From UBA4810 sp002479215 (GTDB lineage Bacteria; Desulfobacterota; Syntrophia; Syntrophales; Smithellaceae), in the NCBI GenBank assembly GCA_049514435.1, contig JBEKVB010000010.1:42459-106458 (forward strand): 64,000 bases of DNA, written 5' to 3'. The notes beneath the pieces are model-generated. The model worked only from the letters and a program-made list of their open reading frames with translations, was not told the DNA's origin and made no database searches. Made by a program: the position numbers and the translations under genes. This document shows positions 50,671 to 57,752 of this stretch, piece by piece; the first letter of the stretch is position 1; every line of letters begins with the position of its first letter.

Positions 50671-51285
50671 GTATTCGATTCCCGCTCGGTCTTTAATGCC
50701 CAGACTATAATGATGTTTCACTTCTTGGACTTCGCTGACGGTGTCAGCCAGCCCAATTATTTCCGGCGGGGCGTAGCGGCCGGTTAAGATGAGGTCGAGT
50801 GTGGGTGGTTTATTTTTAATCAACTCGATGACATCTGGCAGAGCGATAAGTTTAAAATCCAGCGCCACATTGATTTCGTCGAGGATGACCATGTCATATT
50901 TGCCACTGTTGATTGCTTTTTGGGCCGCAGCCAGACCTTTTTGCGCCAATTCGATATCAATGGCCGCGGGATTATCGCGCATAACGAAGCTATCTAAACC
51001 GGACATGCGGATGGTTAAATGGGGAAGATATTTTTCCGCGGCGATGAATTCGCCGTATTTTCTTCCCTTCATAAATTGCAAAACAAAAACTCGATAACCT
51101 TGCCCGACCGCGCGCAGCGCTTGGCCGAAAGCGGCAGTTGTTTTTCCCTTGCCGTTGCCTGTGATAACTATAACCAAGCCCTTAGCTGTTTTAACGGCAG
51201 TCTTTTTAACTTTTTTTACGACCGGAGATTTCTTTTTCCTGACCGTTTTGGAAACAGATCTTTTTTTGCTTTTTGTGGTCTTCAT
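50668..51285 (-). CDS. Cob(I)alamin adenosyltransferase (CobA/BtuR type)
   Basis: Attaches the adenosyl group to cobalamin, making the coenzyme needed by the acyl-CoA mutase encoded alongside. 205 residues. The P-loop is ITGNGKGKTTAAFGQALRAVG (residues ~42-62), then VFVLQFMKGRKYGE, YDMVILDEINVAL and LILTGRYAPPEIIGLADTVSEVQEVKHHY, all CobA/CobO hallmarks. An unusual Lys-rich leader of about 35 residues (KKRSVSKTVRKKK and on) precedes the domain. Its ATG overlaps the meaB stop (ATGA). Confidence 0.92.
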   Translation of the reverse strand: MKTTKSKKRSVSKTVRKKKSPVVKKVKKTAVKTAKGLVIVITGNGKGKTTAAFGQALRAVGQGYRVFVLQFMKGRKYGEFIAAEKYLPHLTIRMSGLDSFVMRDNPAAIDIELAQKGLAAAQKAINSGKYDMVILDEINVALDFKLIALPDVIELIKNKPPTLDLILTGRYAPPEIIGLADTVSEVQEVKHHYSLGIKDRAGIEY

Positions 51286-52256
51286 TTTTTACCCTGCTTT
51301 TTAAAAAACTTTTGAGTGATTTCTTCCGCCACGGAATAAGGATCGGCTTTTCTGTTTCTTATTTTTTCGGCAAAGCTCTCCAGTTCACCGCTGCCGGCAA
51401 GCGAGCTTAAAACCGGCTCCAGAAGACAGGCGCTCAGCGCGTCGTTGATTTCCGCCATCGCTTTGCGGTGCATCCTCTCTGTGAGCTTGCCGCTTTGTTG
51501 TAGATAAATATGGTGCTCCTCGATTTTTTGCGCGAGCTCCGCGGTATTCTCGGCAAATGTGGCCGGCTCAAAAGCATCGCCAATCATCACAATAGGCGGC
51601 CGCCAGCCGGCGGCGGCTTTGGACGATAAATTGAGCATCGAGGTCAATTCCATTTGCAATTGTTTAGCGCCGGCGCGATTAGCTTTGTTCACGACAAAGA
51701 CATCGGCTATTTCCATTAATCCGGCTTTCATCGTTTGAATTTCATCGCCCATTCCGGGAACAAGAACGACAACAACGCTGTGCGCGTGATTGATAATATC
51801 GATTTCCTGCTGACCGATACCGACGGTTTCGACAATAATTATATCTTTGCCCATTGCTTCCATAACGTGAATGGCATCGCCCGCGGCCTGGGATAGGCCT
51901 CCCAGCGCGCCGCGTGTAGCCAGCGACCGGACAAAAACTCCGGGATCTTCGGCATGGCGCTGCATGCGGATTCTATCGCCCAAAATCGCGCCGCCGGTGA
52001 AGGGGCTCGTCGGATCGACGGCCAGCACGCCGATGGTTTTATTTTTTTTGCGCAATTCGGTAATGAGAGCATCGGTAAGTGTGCTTTTCCCCGCTCCCGG
52101 CGCGCCGGTTATTCCAATGATGAAAGATTTGCCGGTATACGCGTAAAGCTTTTTGATTTTTGCCTTGGCTTCCGGAATCTTATCTTCAATATCCCTGATG
52201 AGGCGGGAAGCCAGACGGACATCGCCGCCACAGATTTTTTTTATGGTAGCATCCAT
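51282..52256 (-). CDS. meaB: MeaB/ArgK-type GTPase chaperone of the acyl-CoA mutase
   Basis: G3E-type P-loop GTPase that loads and protects adenosylcobalamin in B12-dependent mutases. 324 residues. Walker A is GITGAPGAGKST (residues 48-59), followed by VDPTSPFTGGAILGDRIRM, ETVGIGQQEIDI and VVVLVPGMGDEIQTMKAGLMEIADVFVVNKAN. The guanine-specificity motif reads NKAN (residues 190-193), where NKxD is normal. It lies between the adenosyltransferase and the mutase small subunit on the same strand. The ATG at 52256 lacks a strong ribosome site. Confidence 0.93.
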   Translation of the reverse strand: MDATIKKICGGDVRLASRLIRDIEDKIPEAKAKIKKLYAYTGKSFIIGITGAPGAGKSTLTDALITELRKKNKTIGVLAVDPTSPFTGGAILGDRIRMQRHAEDPGVFVRSLATRGALGGLSQAAGDAIHVMEAMGKDIIIVETVGIGQQEIDIINHAHSVVVVLVPGMGDEIQTMKAGLMEIADVFVVNKANRAGAKQLQMELTSMLNLSSKAAAGWRPPIVMIGDAFEPATFAENTAELAQKIEEHHIYLQQSGKLTERMHRKAMAEINDALSACLLEPVLSSLAGSGELESFAEKIRNRKADPYSVAEEITQKFFKKQGKK

Positions 52257-52284
52257 ATTTAATTGCCGTTTAAAAGGAGCTTCT

Positions 52285-52409
52285 ATACCAATTTTAAATC
52301 AAAGCGCTATTTTTGTTGGCGTCGTTGTCGGCTTCCTCAACGTATGTAAAATACGTCTCGTCGCCTCCGCCTAGCCGCCTCAATATCATCTTTGATTTAG
52401 AAATGGTAT
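52285..52409. repeat. MITE-like dispersed repeat, copy A6
   Basis: A full-length 125-bp element: TACCAATTTTAAATCAAAG at the left, and at the right the near-inverse CTTTGATTTAGAAATGGTA. Sits between meaB and the mutase small subunit, inside the presumed operon, and ends at the stop codon of the latter. Confidence 0.8.
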
Positions 52410-52810
52410 TAATGCGGTTTTATATTTGTCTTAATCCATTCTACAATGGAATCAAGAGAAGCGCCGGGAGTGAAAATTGCTTTGATGCCGGAATCGTAAA
52501 GCAGGGAGAAATCCTGTTCGGGAATTATGCCGCCGCCGATAACGGTGATATCGGACGCGCCTTTTTCGCGCAAAAGTTCCACAACCCGCGGGAAGAGCAG
52601 GCGATGCGCGCCGGAAAGACAGCTCAAACCCACCAAATCAACGTCTTCCTGAATTGCGGCCGCCGCGATTTGTTCCGGTGTTTGATGACAGCCCGTATAA
52701 ACAACTTCAAATCCGGCATCACGGAAACAGCGGGCCAGAACGCGGGCGCCGCGGTCATGGCCGTCGAGCCCCGGTTTGGCAACCATCACGCGAATTTTTC
52801 TTTCCGGCAT
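52409..52810 (-). CDS. B12-binding small subunit of acyl-CoA mutase
   Basis: A 133-residue cobalamin-binding domain as a separate subunit. Key motif DGHDRG with the axial His18, then the SxL motif (Ser63-Cys64-Leu65, in VGLSCLSGAHR) and GGGIIPEQD (92-100) that shape the nucleotide-tail pocket. The ATG at 52810 has AGGAGA upstream; an in-frame GTG or ATG at 52894 lies in repeat DNA and is rejected. Separate small subunits are the form of 2-hydroxyisobutyryl-CoA mutase, isobutyryl-CoA mutase and some methylmalonyl-CoA mutases. The large subunit lies 287 bases upstream on the same strand. Confidence 0.92.
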   Translation of the reverse strand: MPERKIRVMVAKPGLDGHDRGARVLARCFRDAGFEVVYTGCHQTPEQIAAAAIQEDVDLVGLSCLSGAHRLLFPRVVELLREKGASDITVIGGGIIPEQDFSLLYDSGIKAIFTPGASLDSIVEWIKTNIKPH

Positions 52811-52867
52811 AGGAATTCTCCTAAAAATACACTTTATATTAATAACCCAGCAATAAATTAACCCTAC

Positions 52868-52950
52868 ACTGTCATGCCGGACTTGATCCGGCATCCAGTT
52901 TCTCTCTGGATTCCGGCCTTCGTAACCTGAAGGTCACAAGCCGGAATGAC
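52868..52950. repeat. GC-rich REP-like repeat
   Basis: TGCCGGACTTGATCCGGCA at the left, GGATTCCGG in the middle and CCGGAATGACG at the right form nested palindromes. Elements of this CCGGACTTGATCCGG type occur in many proteobacteria. Confidence 0.65.
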
Positions 52951-52989
52951 GAGATGGAGTATCATCCCGATGGCCTTGGCCACTGGATC

Positions 52990-53092
52990 AATTCAACTAG
53001 CAGATATTACCGCGCTTCACTTGTAATATCTGAGTTTCATTGATTCCACTAACAGATATTGCTGCACTACGCTTGCAATATCTGAGTTTCAT
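52990..53092. repeat. Two tandem palindromic repeats with AGATATT arms, copies B2 and B3
   Basis: Copy B2: AGATATTAC at 53002 with GTAATATCT ending 53031. Copy B3: AGATATTG at 53053 with CAATATCT ending at 53082. Both are followed by GAGTTTCATT. They match 30829-30883 in reverse orientation. Confidence 0.7.
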
Positions 53093-53097
53093 TATTA

Positions 53098-54780
53098 TTA
53101 ATACAATCCCGGGTCGCGATACTCTCCATACACTTCGCGGTAGATATCGCATATTTCCTGCAGGGTAGCCAGATTTTTTACCGCGTCGATGCAGTGCGGC
53201 ATGACGTTTTCGCCTTTTTTGCAGGCATTTTTTATATTATCCAGAGACTTTTTGGCGGCGCGGCTATCGCGTTTGCGGCGCACATCCTTGAGCCTTTTTA
53301 TCTGTTCCCCGCCGATTTTCTCGTCAATCTCCAACAGGGGAATGGAATGTTGATTATTGGTAGAATATTTATTGACGCCGACCATGATTTTTTCACTGGT
53401 CTCCAACTGCCTCTGAAATTTGTAGGCGGACTCGGCAATTTCCATTTGCGGAAAACCTTTTTCTATGGCGGCAATCATTCCGCCCATATCGTCAATTTTA
53501 TGAATGTAGTCCCACGCGGCTTCTTCGATTTCATTGGTCAGGGTTTCAATAAAATAAGAGCCGGCCAGAGGATCGATGGTATTGGACACTCCGGTTTCTT
53601 CGGCCAGAATTTGCTGAGTGCGTAAAGCAATTTCCGCGGCATGTTCGGAAGGCAGGCAGAAAACTTCATCTAAAGAATTAGTATGCAGAGACTGAGTGCC
53701 GCCCAGGACAGCGGCCAATCCTTCCACCGTTGTGCGGACAACATTATTATACGGCTGTTGGGCGGCCAGCGAAGATCCGGCAGTTTGCGTATGGAAGCGC
53801 ATCCACAAGGAGCGGGGATTTTTGGCATGGAAACGGTCGCGCATAATTTTTGCCCACATGCGGCGCGCCGCCCGCAGTTTGCAGATCTCCTCAAAAAAAT
53901 CGATGTGCGAATTGAAAAAGAAAGATAGCCGTGGGGCAAAATCATCAACACTCAATTTCTTGCGGCGAACGACGTCCTCCACATACTCTATGCCGTCGCG
54001 GATAGTGAAAGCCAACTCCTGCACGGCGGTCGAACCTGCTTCGCGAATATGATAACCGCTGATGCTAACGGTGTTCCAGCGTGGAACAAATTTTGTGCCG
54101 AATTCGACGGTATCGCTGATGAGCTTTACCGAAGGCTCCGGCGGGCACATGAATGTTTTTTGCGCAATGAATTCCTTGAGCATATCATTTTGAATGGTGC
54201 CGCCTATTTTGGTAAGCGGCACGCCCCTGATATCCGCCGCTGCGCAATACATCGCCCACAACACGGTCGCCGGAGGGTTAATCGTCATGGAAGTGGTAAC
54301 TTCGTCCAGAGGAATGCCTTCCATAAGAGCCAAAAAATCTTCCAGAGTATCTATGGCCACGCCGCACTTACCCACTTCGCCGAGGGCTTTGGGCGAATCG
54401 CTGTCGTAGCCCATGAGCGTCGGAAAATCAAAAGCGGTGCTGAGCCCTGTTTGTCCTTCGCGCAGGAGCATATGCCAGCGGTGGTTGGTATCCTGCGCGC
54501 TGCCCATACCGGAAAACATGCGGAACGTCCAATGGCGTCCACGGTAACCGGTGACTTGATTGCCGCGCAGATAAGGAAATTCTCCTGGAACACCGATATC
54601 TTCGGCAAAATTAATATCTTTTATGTCTTCCGGAGTGTAGAGCCTCTTGATGTTCGTATCTGAAACCGTGGAAAAGTGCTCCTTTTGATCGGGATTGTTC
54701 TTCAGCGCTTTTTTTACTTCATCCGTCCATTTTTTGGTGAGCTTTAATGAAGCTTCCTGCATTTCTTTGGAGAAATACAC
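53098..54780 (-). CDS. Large subunit of a B12-dependent acyl-CoA mutase (isobutyryl-CoA-mutase-like active site)
   Basis: A 560-residue mutase TIM-barrel subunit, without fused B12 domain. The GTG start follows GAGGAGG. Blocks: FPYLRGNQVTGYRGRHWTF, GQTGLSTAFDFPTLMGYDSD, TIQNDMLKEFIAQKTF, SISGYHIREAGS and TQSLHTNSLDE. Aligned by eye to Propionibacterium methylmalonyl-CoA mutase the numbering coincides: Arg82, Thr85, Arg87, Gln197 and His244 are kept, but Tyr89 is Phe89 and Arg207 is Gln207, and Tyr75/Met78 are Gln/Gly. Phe with Gln is the pattern of isobutyryl-CoA mutase; Arg207 normally holds the free carboxylate of methylmalonyl-CoA. It is therefore probably not a methylmalonyl-CoA mutase. 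Product and substrate remain open. Confidence 0.9.
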   Translation of the reverse strand: MYFSKEMQEASLKLTKKWTDEVKKALKNNPDQKEHFSTVSDTNIKRLYTPEDIKDINFAEDIGVPGEFPYLRGNQVTGYRGRHWTFRMFSGMGSAQDTNHRWHMLLREGQTGLSTAFDFPTLMGYDSDSPKALGEVGKCGVAIDTLEDFLALMEGIPLDEVTTSMTINPPATVLWAMYCAAADIRGVPLTKIGGTIQNDMLKEFIAQKTFMCPPEPSVKLISDTVEFGTKFVPRWNTVSISGYHIREAGSTAVQELAFTIRDGIEYVEDVVRRKKLSVDDFAPRLSFFFNSHIDFFEEICKLRAARRMWAKIMRDRFHAKNPRSLWMRFHTQTAGSSLAAQQPYNNVVRTTVEGLAAVLGGTQSLHTNSLDEVFCLPSEHAAEIALRTQQILAEETGVSNTIDPLAGSYFIETLTNEIEEAAWDYIHKIDDMGGMIAAIEKGFPQMEIAESAYKFQRQLETSEKIMVGVNKYSTNNQHSIPLLEIDEKIGGEQIKRLKDVRRKRDSRAAKKSLDNIKNACKKGENVMPHCIDAVKNLATLQEICDIYREVYGEYRDPGLY

Positions 54781-54844
54781 TATCGGTCCTCCTCACATTA
54801 TCATACGGAATAATTAAGAATAATTGCTTACAAAAACTAAGAGG

Positions 54845-54873
54845 CAGTAACTCAAATCCCCGGTTTTTGTCAA
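54845..54873 (-). promoter_or_regulatory. Candidate promoter of the mutase operon
   Basis: On the minus strand: TTGACA (54868-54873), 17-base spacer, TTACTG (54845-54850), a weak -10. It lies 65 bases before the GTG start. Confidence 0.45.
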
Positions 54874-54977
54874 GTTATATTCATGTTATCTGGGCTGGAT
54901 TCTCCCGGCATCCGCCGGATATGTTCTACATATCGGGGCAGGGACGATGGGGTAGATTATATTTGTTGGATAGGAAT

Positions 54978-55018
54978 AAAAAAAGCACTCCCGCGCAATT
55001 TTCATGTACAGGAGTGCA
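54978..55018 (-). terminator. Intrinsic terminator of the cold-shock gene
   Basis: On the minus strand GCACTCC and GGGAGTGC form a stem, followed by seven T (complement of 54978-54984). Confidence 0.8.
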
Positions 55019-55036
55019 TCTTTTTTTCAGTAACGC

Positions 55037-55237
55037 TTATACAGCTTTAACGTTTTCCGCTTCCGGGCCTTTTTTGCCCTGCTTAACATCGAAGCTTACA
55101 TTCTGACCTTCATTCAACGTCTTGAAACCACTGGCCTGAATAGCACTGAAATGAACGAAAACATCGGAACCACCATCTTGTTCGATGAAACCAAAGCCTT
55201 TGCGCTCATTAAACCACTTTACTTTACCTTCTGACAT
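55037..55237 (-). CDS. Cold-shock protein (CspA family)
   Basis: A 66-residue single cold-shock domain that binds single-stranded RNA or DNA and melts RNA structures. Contains RNP1 GKVKWFNERKGFGFIEQDGG and RNP2 DVFVHFSAI, and ends GKKGPEAENVKAV. AAGGAGG precedes the ATG. The leader of about 170 bases contains a terminator-like hairpin and a small open frame (see the entries at 55256 and 55293), and a terminator follows the gene. Whether the protein is cold-inducible or constitutive cannot be told from sequence. Confidence 0.95.
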   Translation of the reverse strand: MSEGKVKWFNERKGFGFIEQDGGSDVFVHFSAIQASGFKTLNEGQNVSFDVKQGKKGPEAENVKAV

Positions 55238-55255
55238 AGCATCAATCCTCCTTTC

Positions 55256-55321
55256 TCAAATTTCCAAGTCGAATTGGCACCATGACAGAACTAAAAAAGC
55301 CACCAAGACTCTAAAGAACAT
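55256..55321 (-). CDS. Possible leader peptide of the cold-shock gene
   Basis: A 21-codon frame, MFFRVLVAFLVLSWCQFDLEI, ending four bases before the csp ribosome site. Its first half overlaps the terminator-like hairpin at 55293-55329. No ribosome site is visible upstream. It may be chance; its position would allow translation-coupled control. Confidence 0.25.
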   Translation of the reverse strand: MFFRVLVAFLVLSWCQFDLEI

Positions 55322-55329
55322 GGTGGCTT
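55293..55329 (-). terminator. Terminator-like hairpin in the cold-shock leader (possible attenuator)
   Basis: On the minus strand AGCCACCA (55321-55328) pairs with TGGTGGCT (55298-55305), followed by a run of T (complement of 55293-55298). No gene on this strand lies upstream, so the hairpin belongs to the csp leader. Confidence 0.65.
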
Positions 55330-55415
55330 GCCTTATGTACTTCAAAATGTCTAAATTCAACTCTTGTTTCGTACTCTACTTGATCCAATAGTGCAAATAT
55401 ACGAAACTGAAAGAA

Positions 55416-55444
55416 ATCCTATATGCAATATCAAGTAAAGTCAA
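55416..55444 (-). promoter_or_regulatory. Candidate promoter of the cold-shock gene
   Basis: On the minus strand: TTGACT (55439-55444), 17-base spacer, TAGGAT (55416-55421). Implies a 5' leader of about 170 bases. Confidence 0.55.
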
Positions 55445-55552
55445 GACATATTTAAATTTATTTGCATGAACATAAAGTTAAATTGGGGAATGTTAAATAT
55501 CAAGACTTAATTGCCCTAGACACAATGAAGATATATTTTAGGTGTATATAGA

Positions 55553-55732
55553 TCAGAATTTAAGACTAACCCCCACCATCCCGTTGATTCCAAGCATCGG
55601 ATAGTCTTTCATGTAAGCATAACTCACGTTTGTTAGATTTTCACCGGCCAGGAAAATCTCACCAGCTAATTTCGGCGTCAGATCGGTCGCTACGAAGAAA
55701 ACGGGTTTGACTTCAATGATAGTATCTGCCAT
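55553..55732 (-). pseudogene. C-terminal relic of a TonB-dependent outer-membrane receptor
   Basis: Minus-strand frame of 59 codons, with a stop just upstream, encoding ...EIFLAGENLTNVSYAYM and then KDYPMLGINGMVGVSLKF and a stop. The pattern LxGENLTN...Y and a final aromatic strand ending in Phe are those of the last beta-strands of TonB-dependent receptors. An intact receptor has 600 or more residues, so this is a leftover. The larC promoter candidate overlaps its 5' end. A former nickel or cobalamin receptor is conceivable next to lar genes, but the fragment is too short to say. Confidence 0.65.
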
Positions 55733-55735
55733 ATT
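55707..55735 (+). promoter_or_regulatory. Candidate promoter of larC-larB
   Basis: TTGACT (55707-55712), 17-base spacer, CATATT (55730-55735), 47 bases before larC. It arises inside the TonB relic. Confidence 0.4.
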
Positions 55736-55782
55736 TCCTAGGTGACACTATTGCCTATGAATGCAGCGAAAGGAATGAGTTG

Positions 55783-56991
55783 ATGAAGATATTATACTAT
55801 GATTGTTTTGCTGGCATAAGCGGCGATATGAATCTGGGTGCGATGCTTGATCTGGGTGTTGATCAAAAATATTTATTGAAAGAGCTAAGCAGCCTGCCTA
55901 TCGATTCCTATAAAATCAAAGTTTACAAAGATAAGCGCGGGGGCATTACCGGCACAAAAGTTGATGTAATTGTTCCACCTCAGAAAAAAACTTCTTCCCA
56001 GCATACTCTGAACAAACAAACTTTCGGTGGTATCTCCCGGATGATCAAGCAAAGCGATTTATCCGCCAATGTCAAAAAGATCAGCCTTGATATTTTTACC
56101 CGCCTTGCCCAGGTGGAAGGAAAAATCCACGGACATAAAATTGATGATGTGCACTTTCATGAAATAGGTGCAATCGATTCGATTGTCGACATCATCGGAG
56201 CGGCAATCTGCCTGGACTATTTAAAGGTCGACAAAGTTATCTCGTCACCCATACAGGTTGGTTCCGGCATAATTAATTGCAGTCACGGCACACTACCCGT
56301 CCCGGCGCCGGCCACGGCGGAAATTCTTCAGGGCATTCCCATTAAAACCGGCCTTGTTCCTTTTGAAGCCACAACTCCTACAGGAGCGGCGATCATTGCT
56401 TCAACGGCAACATCTTTTTCGGAGAGAATTGCTTTCACACCGCAGAAAATCGGTTACGGCCTGGGCAGTAAAGATTCACCTATACCAAATGTCCTGCGCT
56501 TATTTTTAGGCGAGATATCTGATAATGCAGCAAAAGCGGATGATCCGAAAACCGGTGAAGCTTTAATTATCGAGTGCAATATTGATGACATGAATCCGGA
56601 ACTCTATGATGCACTGATGGAGCGCCTTTTTGACGCTAGCGCACATGATGTATTCCTCACACCAATCATTATGAAAAAATCCCGTCCGGCGGTAACGGTA
56701 TCCGTCCTTTGCAATGTCAGTCAGCAAAAATTAATTGAAGAAGCCTTCTGGCTGCATTCATCCACCTTCGGCCTGCGTTCTTACAAAGTTGCCAAGTCTA
56801 TGCTGCGGCGGGAAATAGTGAAAGTAAAAACCAAGTATGGCGAAATAACGGTAAAAAATGGTTACTTAAATGGACGCATAATCAAGTCCAAGCCGGAATA
56901 TGAAGATTGCAAGAGGCTGGCAAAAGAAAATGGTGTTTCCATTCAGACTATTTATGAAAGTATCCGCCTGACTGAAAGGAGCAAAAAATGA
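55783..56991 (+). CDS. larC: Nickel-pincer cofactor nickel insertase LarC
   Basis: Uses CTP to insert nickel into the pyridinium-dithiocarboxylate nucleotide made by LarB and LarE, giving the nickel-pincer cofactor of lactate racemase-type enzymes. 402 residues from the ATG at 55783, with AAAGGA eight bases before; a TTG one codon earlier is in frame. Motifs: ILYYDCFAGISGDMNLGAMLDLG, HFHEIGAIDSIVDIIGAAI, CSHGTLPVPAPATAEIL, and ETNIDDMNPE-like IECNIDDMNPELYDALMERLF, with the mobile C-terminal domain. In one reading frame, so no programmed frameshift as in Lactobacillus. Overlaps larB by four bases. Confidence 0.93.
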   Translation: MKILYYDCFAGISGDMNLGAMLDLGVDQKYLLKELSSLPIDSYKIKVYKDKRGGITGTKVDVIVPPQKKTSSQHTLNKQTFGGISRMIKQSDLSANVKKISLDIFTRLAQVEGKIHGHKIDDVHFHEIGAIDSIVDIIGAAICLDYLKVDKVISSPIQVGSGIINCSHGTLPVPAPATAEILQGIPIKTGLVPFEATTPTGAAIIASTATSFSERIAFTPQKIGYGLGSKDSPIPNVLRLFLGEISDNAAKADDPKTGEALIIECNIDDMNPELYDALMERLFDASAHDVFLTPIIMKKSRPAVTVSVLCNVSQQKLIEEAFWLHSSTFGLRSYKVAKSMLRREIVKVKTKYGEITVKNGYLNGRIIKSKPEYEDCKRLAKENGVSIQTIYESIRLTERSKK

Positions 56992-57737
56992 ACATTGATG
57001 GATTAAAGGTTCTTCTGGAAAATATCCGCGACGGAAAAATCGACGTCGAAGCCGGCATCTCCAGGTTGCAGAATCTGTCTTACATTGATTTGGGCCACGC
57101 TAAACTCGATACACACCGCGAGTTACGAGTAGGTTATCCGGAGGTCATCTTCTGCCCGGGCAAAACTACAGATCAGATAAAAACTATTATACAGGCTATG
57201 ATGGCCGGAGAGGCCAACATTCTCGCCACACGCGCCAGCGAAGAAGTTTTTGCCGCAGTCAAAAAAGTTTGTCCTGCTGCTGTGTATCATCCGCTTGCAA
57301 GGACTATTACGGTAGAAAGAAAAAAACTGTCTCTGCCCGAAAGTTATATAGCGGTTGTGACAGCAGGAACATCCGATTTGCCCGTGGCCGAAGAAGCAAT
57401 CGTTACTGCCGAGATTTTCGGTAATCGTGTGGAGCGAATTGCCGATGTCGGTGTGGCCGGTGTTCACCGTTTATTTGACCAGTTGGATTTAATCCGTGGA
57501 GCGCGGGTAGTTGTTGTGGTTGCCGGAATGGAGGGCGCTCTGCCCAGCGTTGTGGGTGGTCTTGTAGATAAACCGATCATCGCGGTGCCTACGTCTGTCG
57601 GTTATGGCGCAAGCTTTCAGGGAGTGGCTGCTTTGCTGGCGATGCTGAACAGTTGCGCCGGTGGAGTATCGGTTGTGAACATCGATAATGGTTTCGGTGC
57701 AGGTTACATAGCCAGCATGATCAATAAACTGAAATAA
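56988..57737 (+). CDS. larB: Nicotinic acid adenine dinucleotide carboxylase/hydrolase LarB
   Basis: First enzyme of nickel-pincer cofactor synthesis: carboxylates the pyridinium ring of NaAD and cleaves the phosphoanhydride. 249 residues. A helical N-terminal part (VLLENIRDGKIDVEAGISRLQNLSYIDLGHAKLDTHRELRVGYPEVIFCPGKT) precedes a PurE-like domain with TAGTSDLPVAEEAIVTAEIFGN, VGVAGVHRLFDQ, VVVAGMEGALPSVVGGLV and PVIAVPTSVGYG-like PIIAVPTSVGYGASF. Start overlaps the larC stop (ATGA). Convergent with larE, 15 bases away. Confidence 0.93.
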   Translation: MNIDGLKVLLENIRDGKIDVEAGISRLQNLSYIDLGHAKLDTHRELRVGYPEVIFCPGKTTDQIKTIIQAMMAGEANILATRASEEVFAAVKKVCPAAVYHPLARTITVERKKLSLPESYIAVVTAGTSDLPVAEEAIVTAEIFGNRVERIADVGVAGVHRLFDQLDLIRGARVVVVVAGMEGALPSVVGGLVDKPIIAVPTSVGYGASFQGVAALLAMLNSCAGGVSVVNIDNGFGAGYIASMINKLK

Positions 57738-57752
57738 ATCCGGCACATCATT

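Noticed and set aside
52811..52894. N-terminal extension of the mutase small subunit
   Set aside because: The extension is encoded by the REP-like repeat DNA, and the ATG at 52810 has its own ribosome site.
55185..55391. Plus-strand frame opposite the cold-shock leader
   Set aside because: No family resemblance; the region is explained by the csp start, leader hairpin and promoter on the minus strand.
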